The notes below the pieces were generated by a model. It saw only the letters and a list, made by a program, of their open reading frames with translations. It did not search any database and was not told the origin of the DNA. A stretch of DNA of 64,000 nucleotides, taken from PALSA-612 sp963755155 (GTDB lineage: Bacteria; Actinomycetota; Thermoleophilia; Gaiellales; Gaiellaceae). The position numbers were made by a program, and so were the translations under genes. This document shows positions 44,216-53,717 of this stretch, one piece after another; position 1 is the stretch's first letter, and each line of letters opens with the position of its first letter. The stretch lies in the NCBI GenBank assembly GCA_963755155.1, contig CAVWIV010000004.1, forward strand, positions 124,001 through 188,000. The letters are read 5' to 3'.

Positions 44216-45953
44216 GACCGCAGTCGGATCATAAGCGCAACGCGTGACGTGATCAGCGCGACTGAATCGCGCTGCGCAGAGCGATCGAGACTGGGGCTGA
44301 CGGTAGCCTCGCGTTCCAGGTAGCAGCGACGTCCGCGCGTCTCAGCACGCCGGCGCTGTCTGATACGTCGATGAATCGCCCGAGTTCGCTTCGTCAATGC
44401 CGCTGACCATGAAGGGCAGCGTCGGCGCCGTAGCGGCATTCGCGAGATGCGACCGCTCCGCGCGCCGGGTCAAACGTGCCATCGTGCACTGCCGAGCCGA
44501 GCCTGGCCACGCGGCTCCGACGGTTACATCGTAGGCGAGTCTGGCCAATCGGCCAGACTCGGTCGCTCCGTGGAGACGGTGGCACACCACGCGTGTCGTC
44601 ACCGCGGCTATGCTCGTTTACCCAGGGCTCCTGTCGGTCGTCCTGACAAACGCGCGTCCGCACCTAGTGCGGAAGCAGCCGATCGCGTCGCTCCTCGGAC
44701 GTCACCACGGCGGTCTGGAAGGTATCCCCGATCGTCGAGCGCAGTCAGCACTTCTAAGCAGCGCTCTCGACACCTGCTCACCCTGGGCAGGATCCTCTCC
44801 AGTGATGACCGCGAGGGCGCCAGACCAATGGCCGGCTGCGTTCAGGTGCTCCGAAGATCACGGAGTGCATTCGCCGAGCCGATTACTGGCTGTCGCGCCG
44901 AGCGTCACCATCTGTGACTGAGTGCTCGACAAGCGCGTCGTCCTTGACTATCTCGTAGCGCTCGAAGCGGCTACGACCGGCGTCCTGTCGACCGATCAAG
45001 TCGGCGATCGCCTTCGCGTTGCTTCAGATCCGGCGCCGACCAGGCGACAGACATGGCAACCGCTCAGCATGGTCCTCTCGCGCTCGGCTGCTGCCTTCGG
45101 GAGCCGCTTGTCGACGCCGCGCGACGTTGACCGCGAACTGCGAGGCACACGCTGAGACCATCGACGCGCCGACGTCCGGTGACTAGCCGGCGAGCGCCTG
45201 CTACCTGATGCGCGTCGCTGACGTCGCTACCGCGAGACCGCTGCTCACGTGCTCGACCGTCGTCGCACTCAGCGACGCATGAGGCCGTTGACGCGGTGGC
45301 CGACCGAAGCTCGGCCTGCCGCGTCACGCACCGTGTGCGCTCGGCCGCTTCGAAGCTTTCAAGCTCCGACCTCGAGGATTACTGCTCGACAGCACGAGAA
45401 CGTCGCAAGTCCAGTTGACTGATCGTCGACTTACCCTCGCTCCGCTTCGAGCGAGGATCCCGGTCTCGTTCAATGACCTGAAGTAGTCGGGACGCAGCGC
45501 GCTTGTCTCGTAGCTCGACGAATCAGCATCTTGGACGCAACTTCGCAGATGTCAGCATCCGTGAGCTGGCCATGGACGCGGACCTCGACAGGCTTACGAC
45601 CTTGCCTACCAGCGCTACTCGTCGAGAGTCGCACGGGGACTGGGTCAGCCTGCGGCGGAACGACCTCGTGCGCTGCCGAGATTCCCTGCACCGTTTCCAT
45701 TGGCTGCCCGCTTCGACGCTGAACCGCCGCTCATCACCTCGAAGTAATCGACCTCGCCGTCGAAGTAACAGCCAAGACCGTATCAGGCAGTGTTCGACGA
45801 TCTCGGTCGATGTCACGCCGTGTTCGACCGTTTCCGTCGAAGCGATCTGCTGAGGACGAAGGCGGCATCATCGGCGTGAGCCGGGTCGTTCGGACGAGCG
45901 CGAGCGGATCGGGAGCAGCGCGCCATCGACGCTTCGGGACTTTCGCTGTCGAC
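44216..45953. other. Gene-poor 1.7-kb stretch of atypical composition
   Basis: No supported gene. Stops are frequent in all frames, G+C is visibly lower than the surroundings, and the short open frames lack recognisable motifs, signal peptides or starts. It contains an 11-bp hairpin (CGAGTCTGGCC-AATC-complement, 44536-44561), another (CCTCGCTC / GAGCGAGG, 45435-45456) and a tandem repeat at 45781-45840. It may be decayed coding DNA or hold an untranslated RNA. Confidence 0.6.
45781..45840. repeat. Two tandem 30-bp imperfect repeats
   Basis: Units 45781-45810 and 45811-45840 agree at about 23 of 30 positions, with the shared core GTGTTCGACS followed by TCGA at the end. The period is a multiple of three. 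The function is unknown. Confidence 0.45.
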
Positions 45954-45966
45954 TAGGCTCTCCGGC

Positions 45967-46432
45967 GTGAAGATCTTCAACCTCAACAGCGACCCGGAGG
46001 ATCACTCCGAGGAGCGTGAGGGCTGGCGCTGCAAGGGCGCCGGGGTGGGCAGGCGCATCGGCTCCGAGCTGATCGGCGGGAGCATGTACGAGGTCGAGCC
46101 GGGCAACCGGCTCTGGCCGTTCCACACGCACCACGCGAACGAGGAGTGGGTGATCGTCCTCCGCGGCGAGCCGACGCTCCGCACGCACGAGGGCGAGCAG
46201 CGTGCTGCGCGAGGGTGACGTGGTCGCCTTCCCCCGCGGCAAGGAGGGCGCGCACCAGATCCGCAACGACACGGATGCGCCGATCCGCGTCCTCATGCTG
46301 TCGACCATGATCGCGCCGGAGATCGTCGAGTACCTCGACACCGGCAAGGTCGGCGCGCGGAACGTCGCCGGCGAGCGGATCATGCTCGCTCGGCCAGGGC
46401 CTGAGCTCGAGTACTGGGAAGACGAGGACTAG
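45967..46432 (+). CDS. Cupin paralogue 1, one frameshift
   Basis: About 154 residues, one cupin domain with motif 1 LWPFHTHHANEEWVIVLRG and motif 2 AFPRGKEGAHQIRND. It is nearly identical to copies at 46474 and 51510. One extra C at 46201 (CAGCGTGCTG for CAGGTGCTG) breaks the frame, shown directly by the third copy. The GTG start is preceded by TAGGCT and 7 nt, and the same 5' block stands before all three genes. The ligand is unknown; family proteins of this type bind metal through the two His and the Glu. Confidence 0.85.
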
Positions 46433-46473
46433 GCCCGCTCCAATCGTGACGGCTGATCGCCTAGGCTCCCGGC

Positions 46474-46938
46474 ATGAAGATCTTCAACCTCAACAGCGAC
46501 GAGTGGGACGGGACGAGGGACCGCGAGGGCTGGCGCGCCAAGGGCGCGCTTGTCGGCCAAGCCATCGGCGGTGAGCTGATCGGCGCGACCATGTCCGAGG
46601 TCGAGCCTGGCAGCAAGCTCTGGCCCTACCACACGCATTACCTGAACGAGGAATGGGTGATCGTGCTCCGCGGCGAGCCGACGCTGCGCACGCCCGAAGG
46701 TGAGCAGGTGTTGAAGGAGGGTGACGTCGTCTGCTTTCCGCGGGGCAAGGACGGTGCGCATCAGATCATCAACCGCACAGACTCGCCTATTCGCGTCCTC
46801 ATGCTCTCCTCGATGAACCGCGGCGAGATCATCGAGTACCTCGACACCGGAAAGGTTCTCGCCAAGGGCGTCGAGGACGAAGACATCATCTTCGCTCGCC
46901 CGGGGCCCGAGCTCGAGTACTGGGAGGACGAGGACTAG
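46474..46938 (+). CDS. Cupin paralogue 2
   Basis: A 154-residue intact cupin, starting MKIFNLNSDEWDG. Motif 1 is LWPYHTHYLNEEWVIVLRG and motif 2 FPRGKDGAHQIIN; the C-terminus FARPGPELEYWEDED is conserved in all copies. TAGGCT stands 6 nt before the ATG (leaderless). It lies 42 bp after copy 1, so this pair arose by tandem duplication including the promoter. Biochemical role unknown. Confidence 0.9.
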   Translation: MKIFNLNSDEWDGTRDREGWRAKGALVGQAIGGELIGATMSEVEPGSKLWPYHTHYLNEEWVIVLRGEPTLRTPEGEQVLKEGDVVCFPRGKDGAHQIINRTDSPIRVLMLSSMNRGEIIEYLDTGKVLAKGVEDEDIIFARPGPELEYWEDED

Positions 46939-46944
46939 GCGACC

Positions 46945-47346
46945 GTGCCGTTCACGCTCAGGAACATCAAGGAGGATCTGGAGGACATCGGCTCGAAGTT
47001 CGACGGCGCGCCGGACCTGGAGTTCCGAGCGGCGACCAAGGCGCTCGACCTCGAGAAATCCGCTCTGAGCTACCAGCGCGTCCCGCCCGGCTATCGCTTT
47101 CCGTACGGCCACACGCACAAGAAGCAAGAGGAGGTGTACGTGGTCGTGCGCGGGAGCGGGCGGATGAAGGTCGACGACGAGATCGTCGAGCTCAAGGAGT
47201 GGGACGCGGTGCGCGTCCCGCCCGGTACGTGGCGAGGCTACGAGGCCGGGCCGGAGGGCCTCGAGATCCTCGTCGTCGGCGCGCCAAATCTCGGCGAGGA
47301 TCCGCGCGGAGACGTCGATGGCCAGCGCGACTGGTGGGCTGACTAG
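46945..47346 (+). CDS. Cupin protein of a different subgroup
   Basis: A 133-residue cupin: motif 1 PYGHTHKKQEEVYVVVRGSG and motif 2 VRVPPGTWRGYEAG. It starts with GTG 6 bp after the preceding cupin stop, so it is cotranscribed. It differs from the three paralogues (no MKIFNLNSD start, no acidic tail). A typical single-domain isomerase or binding protein; ligand unknown. Confidence 0.85.
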   Translation: MPFTLRNIKEDLEDIGSKFDGAPDLEFRAATKALDLEKSALSYQRVPPGYRFPYGHTHKKQEEVYVVVRGSGRMKVDDEIVELKEWDAVRVPPGTWRGYEAGPEGLEILVVGAPNLGEDPRGDVDGQRDWWAD

Positions 47347-47359
47347 TAGCAGCGGCCCC

Positions 47360-47746
<387 letters not shown>

Positions 47747-47750
<4 letters not shown>

Positions 47751-48034
47751 GCCTTTGTCAGGTACGTGTGCACCTCGTAGACGCGCGTCTCGGGCGGGTC
47801 GGTGATACCGGCCTCGGCCGAATACGGGCCGATCTGCTCCGCGGCGAACTGGTCGTAGGCCTCCTGCGACTCCCAGACGTCGACGACGCGCATTCCGTCA
47901 TCCGTCGCAGCCACCCAATGGGAGATCGCACCCGGCGGGGTCGCACCGCCCGGCGTGAGACCCATCTTCTGCATTATCTGGTCGTACTGGTCGAGCGTTG
48001 CACCCTTGAAGTTCATCTCGACGGCAACCGCCAT
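47747..48034 (-). CDS. ABM-like small protein
   Basis: A 95-residue soluble protein. MAVAVEMNFKGATLDQYDQIM and RVVDVWESQEAYDQFAAEQIG are the strand-helix pattern of the antibiotic-biosynthesis-monooxygenase/YciI-type ferredoxin-like fold. A GAAGGAGG ribosome-binding site precedes the ATG. The stop shares CTAG with the S4 gene. No active site is assignable. Confidence 0.72.
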
Positions 48035-48076
48035 CAGTGCCTCCTTCGTCGCGTGGTGGCCGCGCGATCCTAACGC

Positions 48077-51000
48077 CTACGAAGCGGCCGCAGCGGTCTC
48101 GCCGAGTAGCGCCTCCGTCTCCGCGAGCGCCGGTTTGTAGCCCATCGACGCGAACAGCTCCCTGGCCTCGCGTAGCGGCTCTTCCGCCTCGGGCTTTCCG
48201 AGCGCGGCGAGACAGCGTCCCTGGCCGAGCAGGGCATAGGCGCGCTCGGGCACGTTGCCGAACTTCTGCCAGCGTTCGGCCGCTTCGGCGTACATCGGAG
48301 CCGCCTCGACGTGATCGCCGGCCGCCTCGGCGAGCTGGGCTTCGGCCGTGACAACGGCGTGTTCATCGTGCGGGCGTCGCGGGCTGGACGCCGGACGCGA
48401 GCCGTCGGGCAAGCGGCTCGTCGTCGAGGGCGAGCGCGACGCGCAGCAGGGAAGGCAGAGCGGCGACTGTAGTCGACGTCGACCGCGGAGCGGCGAGCTC
48501 GTCGAGCTCCAGCAGCAGCGCCCGCGCCTGCTCGCGCTGGCCTTGGGCGAGCAGGAGCTGCGCGACGGCGGCGAAGACGAGCGCGATGAACCCTGTAGAG
48601 CCGATGCGCGAGCTGCGGCGACGAGCTCGTCGGTGTCGGGGGCCTGTTCGCAGGCGCCGCGCTCGGCGAGCAGGCGTAGCTGCAGCGCGCGTGTTGCGAT
48701 GTAAGCTCATGTCACCGCCGGCCTCGATCCGGTCGGCGAGCGGCCCCGCCTCGGCGAGCGCCTGCTCGGTGTGGCCGAGCTCGGCCAGAGCGGTCGGAAT
48801 CGCGGAGCGAGTCCTGCAGCGCCATCTCGGTGATGCCACGGCGTTCGCAGAAGGCGATTGCCTCACCAAAGACGTCGAGGGCTGCCTGCGGTCCTTCGTA
48901 GGACCAGACGACGCCACCGAGGTTGCCGTAGATCACGGCCGCCTCGCGTCCCAGGTTCTGCTCGAGCGCGAGCTGGAGCGCCCGGCGCACGTCCTCGAGA
49001 CCGTCGGCGTCCCCAAGGTTGCAGCGGGCAACGCCGCGCCAGTGGAGCGCGAATGCCGGCTCGGGGAGGTCGAGCTCTGCAGCGAGCGTCAGCGCCCGCT
49101 CGGCCGACGCGATCGTCTCGGAATAGCGGTTCGCGAACGTGTGGCGTCCGGCCGTGTAGGCGTAGGCGCTGACGAGCTCCGGCCCGGCGGGTTGCTCCTC
49201 GAGCAGGTCGCGCGCCTCGGCGAACAGTTCCTCGCTTCCCGGGTCGCCGAGCCGGTGGACGACGAGCCCGAGGCGGGTCAGGACGCGGCCGGCCGCCACG
49301 GGCTCGTCCGTGCTCGCGGTAGAGGTCGAGGGCCTGTTGAAACGCCTGCCTGGCATCCTGCAGCCGGCCTTGTTGCTGTGCGGCCTGCGCCCAGCGTTCC
49401 AGCAGCGACGCCCGTTCGGGGGCGTCGTCGGGCGCAGAGCTCGAGGGCGCGAGCGAGCTGCCGTTCGGCCTGTTCGATGTCGAGCGAGAGCGCCCGCTCG
49501 CCGGCCAGCGCCAGGTAGCGCACGCACCTGCGCCTGCAGCTGCTCTGTCTGCTCGCCGACGCCGGCCGCCTGGTTGAGCTCGAGCGCGGCCTGGTAGTGG
49601 TAGGCGAGCACGTCGGCCAGGTCTTCCGCCCGCTCGCCCGCCTTCTCCTCGATCCACGCCGCCGCCGCCCGGTGGCGGGCGGCGCGGGCAGCGCGCGGGA
49701 TCTGCCCGTAGCAGACGTCCCGCACGAGCACGTGCCAGAAGCCGTACTCGTGCTCGCCCTCCATCGAGCTCGTGCGTGCGGGACGGACGAGCTCCTTGCG
49801 CGCGAGCTCGTGCAACGCCAGCTCGACCTCACGTCGGTCGCGGCCGCCCATCGCCGCGACGGCGCCCGCCCAGAACACCTTGCCGAGCACCGAGGCGTCC
49901 TGGAGCAGGCTCTTCCGCTCCGCCGGCAGCGTGTCGAGGCGGGCGGCGATCAAGTGCCTGCACCGATTCGGGCACCTCCACGTCCGTCGCCGAGCCGACC
50001 ACGGTCTGCGAGCAGGCGCACGAACTCCTCCGCGTAGAGCGGGTTGCCGCCTGCCTGCTCCAGCAGCGTCTGCTGCGTCTCGGCCGGGAGCACCGCCCGC
50101 TCGAGCAGCGTCGAGACCAGCTGCGCCGTCTCCTCGTCGCTCAACGGGGCGAGGTTGATCCGCTGCGCGTTGCGTGCGTTGGCCGCCGAAGGTCGGATGC
50201 CGCTCGTACAGCTCGGGCCGCGCCGTGCAGAGGAGCAGCAGCGGCACGCCCTCCGCCCAGTCGGCCAGGTGCTCGAGAAAGCGCGAGCAGCGCCGGGTCG
50301 GCCCAGTGCAGATCCTCGAACACGAGCACCGTCGTCCGCTCCGCCGCGAGGCTCTCGCAGAACGCGCCGCCAGGCCGCGAACGACTCCTCCTGGCGCGGC
50401 CGGCTCCGCCGGCGCTCCGACGAGCGGCGCCAGGCGGGCCAGCAGCCACGGCGACGTCCGGGTCGTCCTCGGGCAACGCCCGCTCGAGCTTCGCCGCCGC
50501 CTCCGCCGGCGTGTCCGACTCGAGGATGCCGCACTCGGCCTTGACGATCTCCCCCAGCGCCCAGAACGCGATCCCGTCTCCGTAGGGCAGGCAGCGGCCC
50601 TGCCGCCATCTGACCAGCTCCGGCCGGTGCGTCGACGTGACGGAGGAGCTCTGCGCACAGGCGGCTCTTGCCGACACCCGGCTCGCCGACCATCGTCACC
50701 AGCTGGCACGAGCGCTGCTGCGCCGCCCGCTCGAAGGTTCCGATCAGGAGCGACTTCTCCAGCTCTCTGCCCGACGAGCGGCGTCGTGTGCGTGCGCGTG
50801 ACGTCGCGGCCGAAGCCCGCGCGAGCGCGGAGCGGCCGATAGATTCGCAGCGGCTCCGTCTTGCCCTTGACGATGACCGGCTCCAGCGGTTCGTAGTCGA
50901 AGACGCGCTCCGTCTGCCGGTACGTCTGTCTCCGACACCGCCACGCCGTCGACCGGCGCCGCGCCCTGCAGTCGCGATGCGGTGTTCACGACGTCGCCGG

Positions 51001-51478
51001 CGACGATCCCCTCGCCCAACTCCGGCCGGGCGCCGAGCGCGACCACCGCCTCGCCCGTGTTGATGTCCGATACGCACCTGCAGACCCAGGTCGGCGTCCG
51101 TCTCGTTCAGCTCTCCGATCGCCTCCAGGATCCGCAAGCCGGCCCTGACGCGCCCGCTCCGCGTCGTCCTCGTGCGACACGGGCGCACCGAAGACGGCCA
51201 TGACCGCGTCGCCGATGAACTTCTCCACCGTCCCGCCGTACCGCTCGATCTCCTCTCGCACCCGTGCGTGATACGGGCTGCAACCGTGCCCTCACGTCCT
51301 CGGGGTCAGCCTGCTCCGAGGCGGCAGTGAAGCCGACGAGATCGCAGAATAGGACCGTGACGACCTTGCGCTCCTCGAGGGCCGGTGCCGGCGATGCCTC
51401 GCTCAGCGGCGCGGCGCACTCGTTGCAGAACTTCGCGCTCTCGGGATTCTCGACGCCGCAGGAAGGGCAGACGGCCAC
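48077..51478 (-). pseudogene. Zinc-ribbon cyclase with AAA ATPase and TPR-like repeats, many frameshifts
   Basis: The pieces give a protein of about 1,130 residues. They are: an N-terminal zinc ribbon (CPSCGVENPESAKFCNEC), a class III cyclase domain (FCDLVGFTAASE, GDAVMAVFGAP, AGDVVNTASRLQ), a Walker A (GEPGVGKSR) of an AAA/STAND ATPase, and helical repeats to the end. At least a dozen frameshifts interrupt it, and consecutive ones move the frame the same way, as repeated one-base insertions would. TAGACT lies 6 nt before the GTG start (51478). It may be intact in reality; activity cannot be judged. It is divergent from the third cupin. Confidence 0.7.
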
Positions 51479-51484
51479 CGGCCG

Positions 51485-51503
51485 AGTCTAGGCCGCCTAG
51501 GCT
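51485..51503. promoter_or_regulatory. Divergent -10 boxes of the cyclase and cupin paralogue 3
   Basis: TAGACT (reversed, 51490-51485) is 6 nt before the cyclase GTG, and TAGGCT (51498-51503) is 6 nt before the cupin ATG. The start codons are 31 bp apart. Confidence 0.6.
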
Positions 51504-51509
51504 CCCGGC

Positions 51510-51974
51510 ATGAAGATCTTCAACCTCAACAGTGACGAGTGGGATCGCACGGAAGAGCGCGAGGGCTGGCGGATCAAGGATGCCTGGGTCGGCGCGCACA
51601 CCGACGCCGAGCTGATCGGCGCGAGCATGTACGAGGTCGAGCCGGGTAACAAGCAGGGGCCATTCCACACCCACCACGCGAACGAGGAGTGGGCGATCGT
51701 CCTCCGCGGCGAGCCCACCCTCCGCACGCACGAGGGCGAGCAGGTGCTGCGCGAGGGCGACGTGGTCGCCTTCCCGCGCGGCAAGGAGGGCGCGCATCAG
51801 ATCCGCAACGACACGGACGCGCCGATCCGCGTGCTCATGCTCTCGACGCTGATCGCGCCGGACATCGTCGAGTACCTCGACACGGGCAAGATCGGCGCGC
51901 GGAGCGTCGCCGGCGAGCGAATCATGTTTGCTCGGCCCGGGCCGGAGCTCGAGTACTGGGAAGACGAGGAGTAA
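51510..51974 (+). CDS. Cupin paralogue 3
   Basis: A 154-residue intact cupin, MKIFNLNSDEWDRTEEREGW, with motif 1 GPFHTHHANEEWAIVLRG and motif 2 FPRGKEGAHQIRND and the tail ARPGPELEYWEDEE. Highly similar to 45967 and 46474 in protein, DNA and promoter block (CCTAGGCTCCCGGC before the ATG). It lies across the cyclase gene from its relatives. A ribosome-binding site inside its end (GAGGAG) serves the next gene. Confidence 0.9.
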   Translation: MKIFNLNSDEWDRTEEREGWRIKDAWVGAHTDAELIGASMYEVEPGNKQGPFHTHHANEEWAIVLRGEPTLRTHEGEQVLREGDVVAFPRGKEGAHQIRNDTDAPIRVLMLSTLIAPDIVEYLDTGKIGARSVAGERIMFARPGPELEYWEDEE

Positions 51975-51977
51975 GAC

Positions 51978-52220
51978 CTGGCTCAAGTCGTCCAGATCGC
52001 GGGAGCGGTCGCCATCCTCGTCGGGTTCATCGCGGCCCAGCTGGGTGTTGTCGACGTGCGCTCGTGGTCGTACCTCTGGCTGAACGCGGTCGGCGCCGGC
52101 ATCCTCACTGTTGCCGCCTGGCACGAACGTCAGTGGGGATTCCTGTTGCTCGAAGGCGTGTGGACTCTCGTCGCCGTCGCGGGGCTGATCCAGAAGACAC
52201 GCTCACGCAGCACTGTCTGA
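51978..52220 (+). CDS. CBU_0592-like small membrane protein, CTG start
   Basis: An 80-residue protein with about three helices (VQIAGAVAILVGFIAAQLG, SYLWLNAVGAGILTVAAW, WGFLLLEGVWTLVAVAGL), the CBU_0592-type pattern. An in-frame TAA stands 6 nt upstream and no ATG, GTG or TTG precedes the conserved start, so initiation is inferred at CTG 51978, with GAGGAG 6 nt upstream inside the cupin end. It would be missed by gene finders limited to the usual starts. Function unknown. Confidence 0.7.
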   Translation: MAQVVQIAGAVAILVGFIAAQLGVVDVRSWSYLWLNAVGAGILTVAAWHERQWGFLLLEGVWTLVAVAGLIQKTRSRSTV

Positions 52221-52284
52221 CGACTTGACGCATGCGCGACGCGCGCTGAGAATCGACCTACCCACGCCGCGATAGGAGGCAGCG

Positions 52285-52887
52285 ATGTCCTGGACGCTGA
52301 AGGGCAGCTACGCCGAGACGTGCTCGTGCGATCTCATGTGCGCGTGCAACTTCTCGTTCGACCACGGCGCGACATACGACTACTGCCGTGCCACGCTCGC
52401 CTTCGACATCCGCGAAGGGGAGATTGAGGGCACCGACGTCAGCGGCCTCAAGGCCGCGTTCATCATCGACACGCCGAAGGTCATGACCGACGGCAACTGG
52501 AAGCTCGGCGTCTTCATCGATGACCAGGCCTCAGACGAGCAGGCCGAGAAGCTCACGGCCGTCTTCACCGGCCAGCTCGGCGGGCCGATGGAGGCACTCG
52601 GTCCCCTCGTCGGAGAGCTGCTCGGCGTCGAACGCGTGCCGATCTCGCTCGAGACCGACGGCGTTCGTCACAGCGTCAAGGTCGGGGATGCGATCGACTT
52701 CGAGATCGAGGACATCGTCCCCTTCGGCGTCGAGACCGGCGAGCCGGTTCGGATGGTCGGCATGTTCCACCCCGCCGGCTCGGAGCTGAACGCCGCCGAG
52801 GCGACGCGCTCGAAGATCAACGCCTTCGGCATCGAGTACGAGGGGAAATCGGGGCTCTCGACGTCCGAGTTCTCCTGGGCTGCCTGA
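52285..52887 (+). CDS. DUF1326 domain protein
   Basis: A 200-residue soluble protein of the DUF1326 family, recognisable by the cysteine-rich start ETCSCDLMCACNFS and the following GATYDYCRATLAFDI. The cysteines suggest metal binding. It stands beside a DUF2182 protein, a common pairing of unknown function. GATAGGAGG precedes the ATG by 6 nt. Confidence 0.88.
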   Translation: MSWTLKGSYAETCSCDLMCACNFSFDHGATYDYCRATLAFDIREGEIEGTDVSGLKAAFIIDTPKVMTDGNWKLGVFIDDQASDEQAEKLTAVFTGQLGGPMEALGPLVGELLGVERVPISLETDGVRHSVKVGDAIDFEIEDIVPFGVETGEPVRMVGMFHPAGSELNAAEATRSKINAFGIEYEGKSGLSTSEFSWAA

Positions 52888-52891
52888 CGTC

Positions 52892-53716
52892 GTGACGGCG
52901 ATCGCACGCGAGGAGGCCGCGAGCGGCCTCGCTCCGGCATTCGCAGCCGTGCGCGCGCGACTGGGGCTCGTAGCGCTGCTCTTCGGCCTCGCCGCGCTGG
53001 GTTGGTTGTGGACATTCGACCAGATGCAGGACATGGACGGCGGGCCGTGGACCGACCTCGGGACGCTCGGCTGGTTCATAGGTGTATGGGTCGTGATGAT
53101 GGCGGCGATGATGTTTCCGTCGGTGTCGCCGACCGTCGCCCTCTACTCACGCCTCACGAAGTCTCGATCCCCGATCGCGCCCGCTCTTTTCACGTCCGGC
53201 TATCTCGTCATGTGGACGGCTGTCGGGGTGCTCGCCTTCGCGGTCGCGTTCGCGGGCGATCGGATAGCAGGCGACGTGATCGCCTGGGACAGCGCGGGTC
53301 GCTGGATCGCCGGCGCGACGCTCGTGGTCGCGGCCGTCTACGAGTTGACGCCGCTCAAGGACGTCTGTCTCGGGAAGTGCCGTAGCCCGCTCGGCTTCCT
53401 GCTCGGTTCCTGGCGGAGCGGGTCGTGGGGCGCCTTCCAGATGGGTGCGCGCCACGGCGCCTGGTGCATCGGCTGTTGCTGGGCGTTGATGGCGTCGCTC
53501 TTCGCGCTCGGCGTGATGAGTCTCGTCTGGATGGCGTTCGTCGCCGGGTTGATCGCGATCGAGAAGACCGTCCCCTGGCGGCGTGCCGCGACCTACGGGA
53601 CGGCGGCCGCGTTGCTCGTGCTCGGCGTGCTGCTCCTCGCCGCACCAGACGCGATCCCGGGTCTCACGATCCCCGGAGACGGCTCGATGCCGAGCATGAA
53701 TCAGATGAGCCCCTAG
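52892..53716 (+). CDS. DUF2182 membrane protein
   Basis: A 274-residue integral membrane protein with about seven helices. WVVMMAAMMFPSVSPTVALYS, LKDVCLGKCRSPLGF and GAWCIGCCWALMASLFALG are the DUF2182 signatures; the cysteines imply a predicted metal-binding role. It follows the DUF1326 gene in 4 bp and precedes the GH15 gene by one base, so all are cotranscribed. Confidence 0.9.
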   Translation: MTAIAREEAASGLAPAFAAVRARLGLVALLFGLAALGWLWTFDQMQDMDGGPWTDLGTLGWFIGVWVVMMAAMMFPSVSPTVALYSRLTKSRSPIAPALFTSGYLVMWTAVGVLAFAVAFAGDRIAGDVIAWDSAGRWIAGATLVVAAVYELTPLKDVCLGKCRSPLGFLLGSWRSGSWGAFQMGARHGAWCIGCCWALMASLFALGVMSLVWMAFVAGLIAIEKTVPWRRAATYGTAAALLVLGVLLLAAPDAIPGLTIPGDGSMPSMNQMSP

Positions 53717-53717
53717 G

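Noticed and set aside
44610..45155. Small genes at 44610-44921 and 44922-45155
   Set aside because: No ribosome-binding site, -10 box, motif or expected codon use; composition is atypical.
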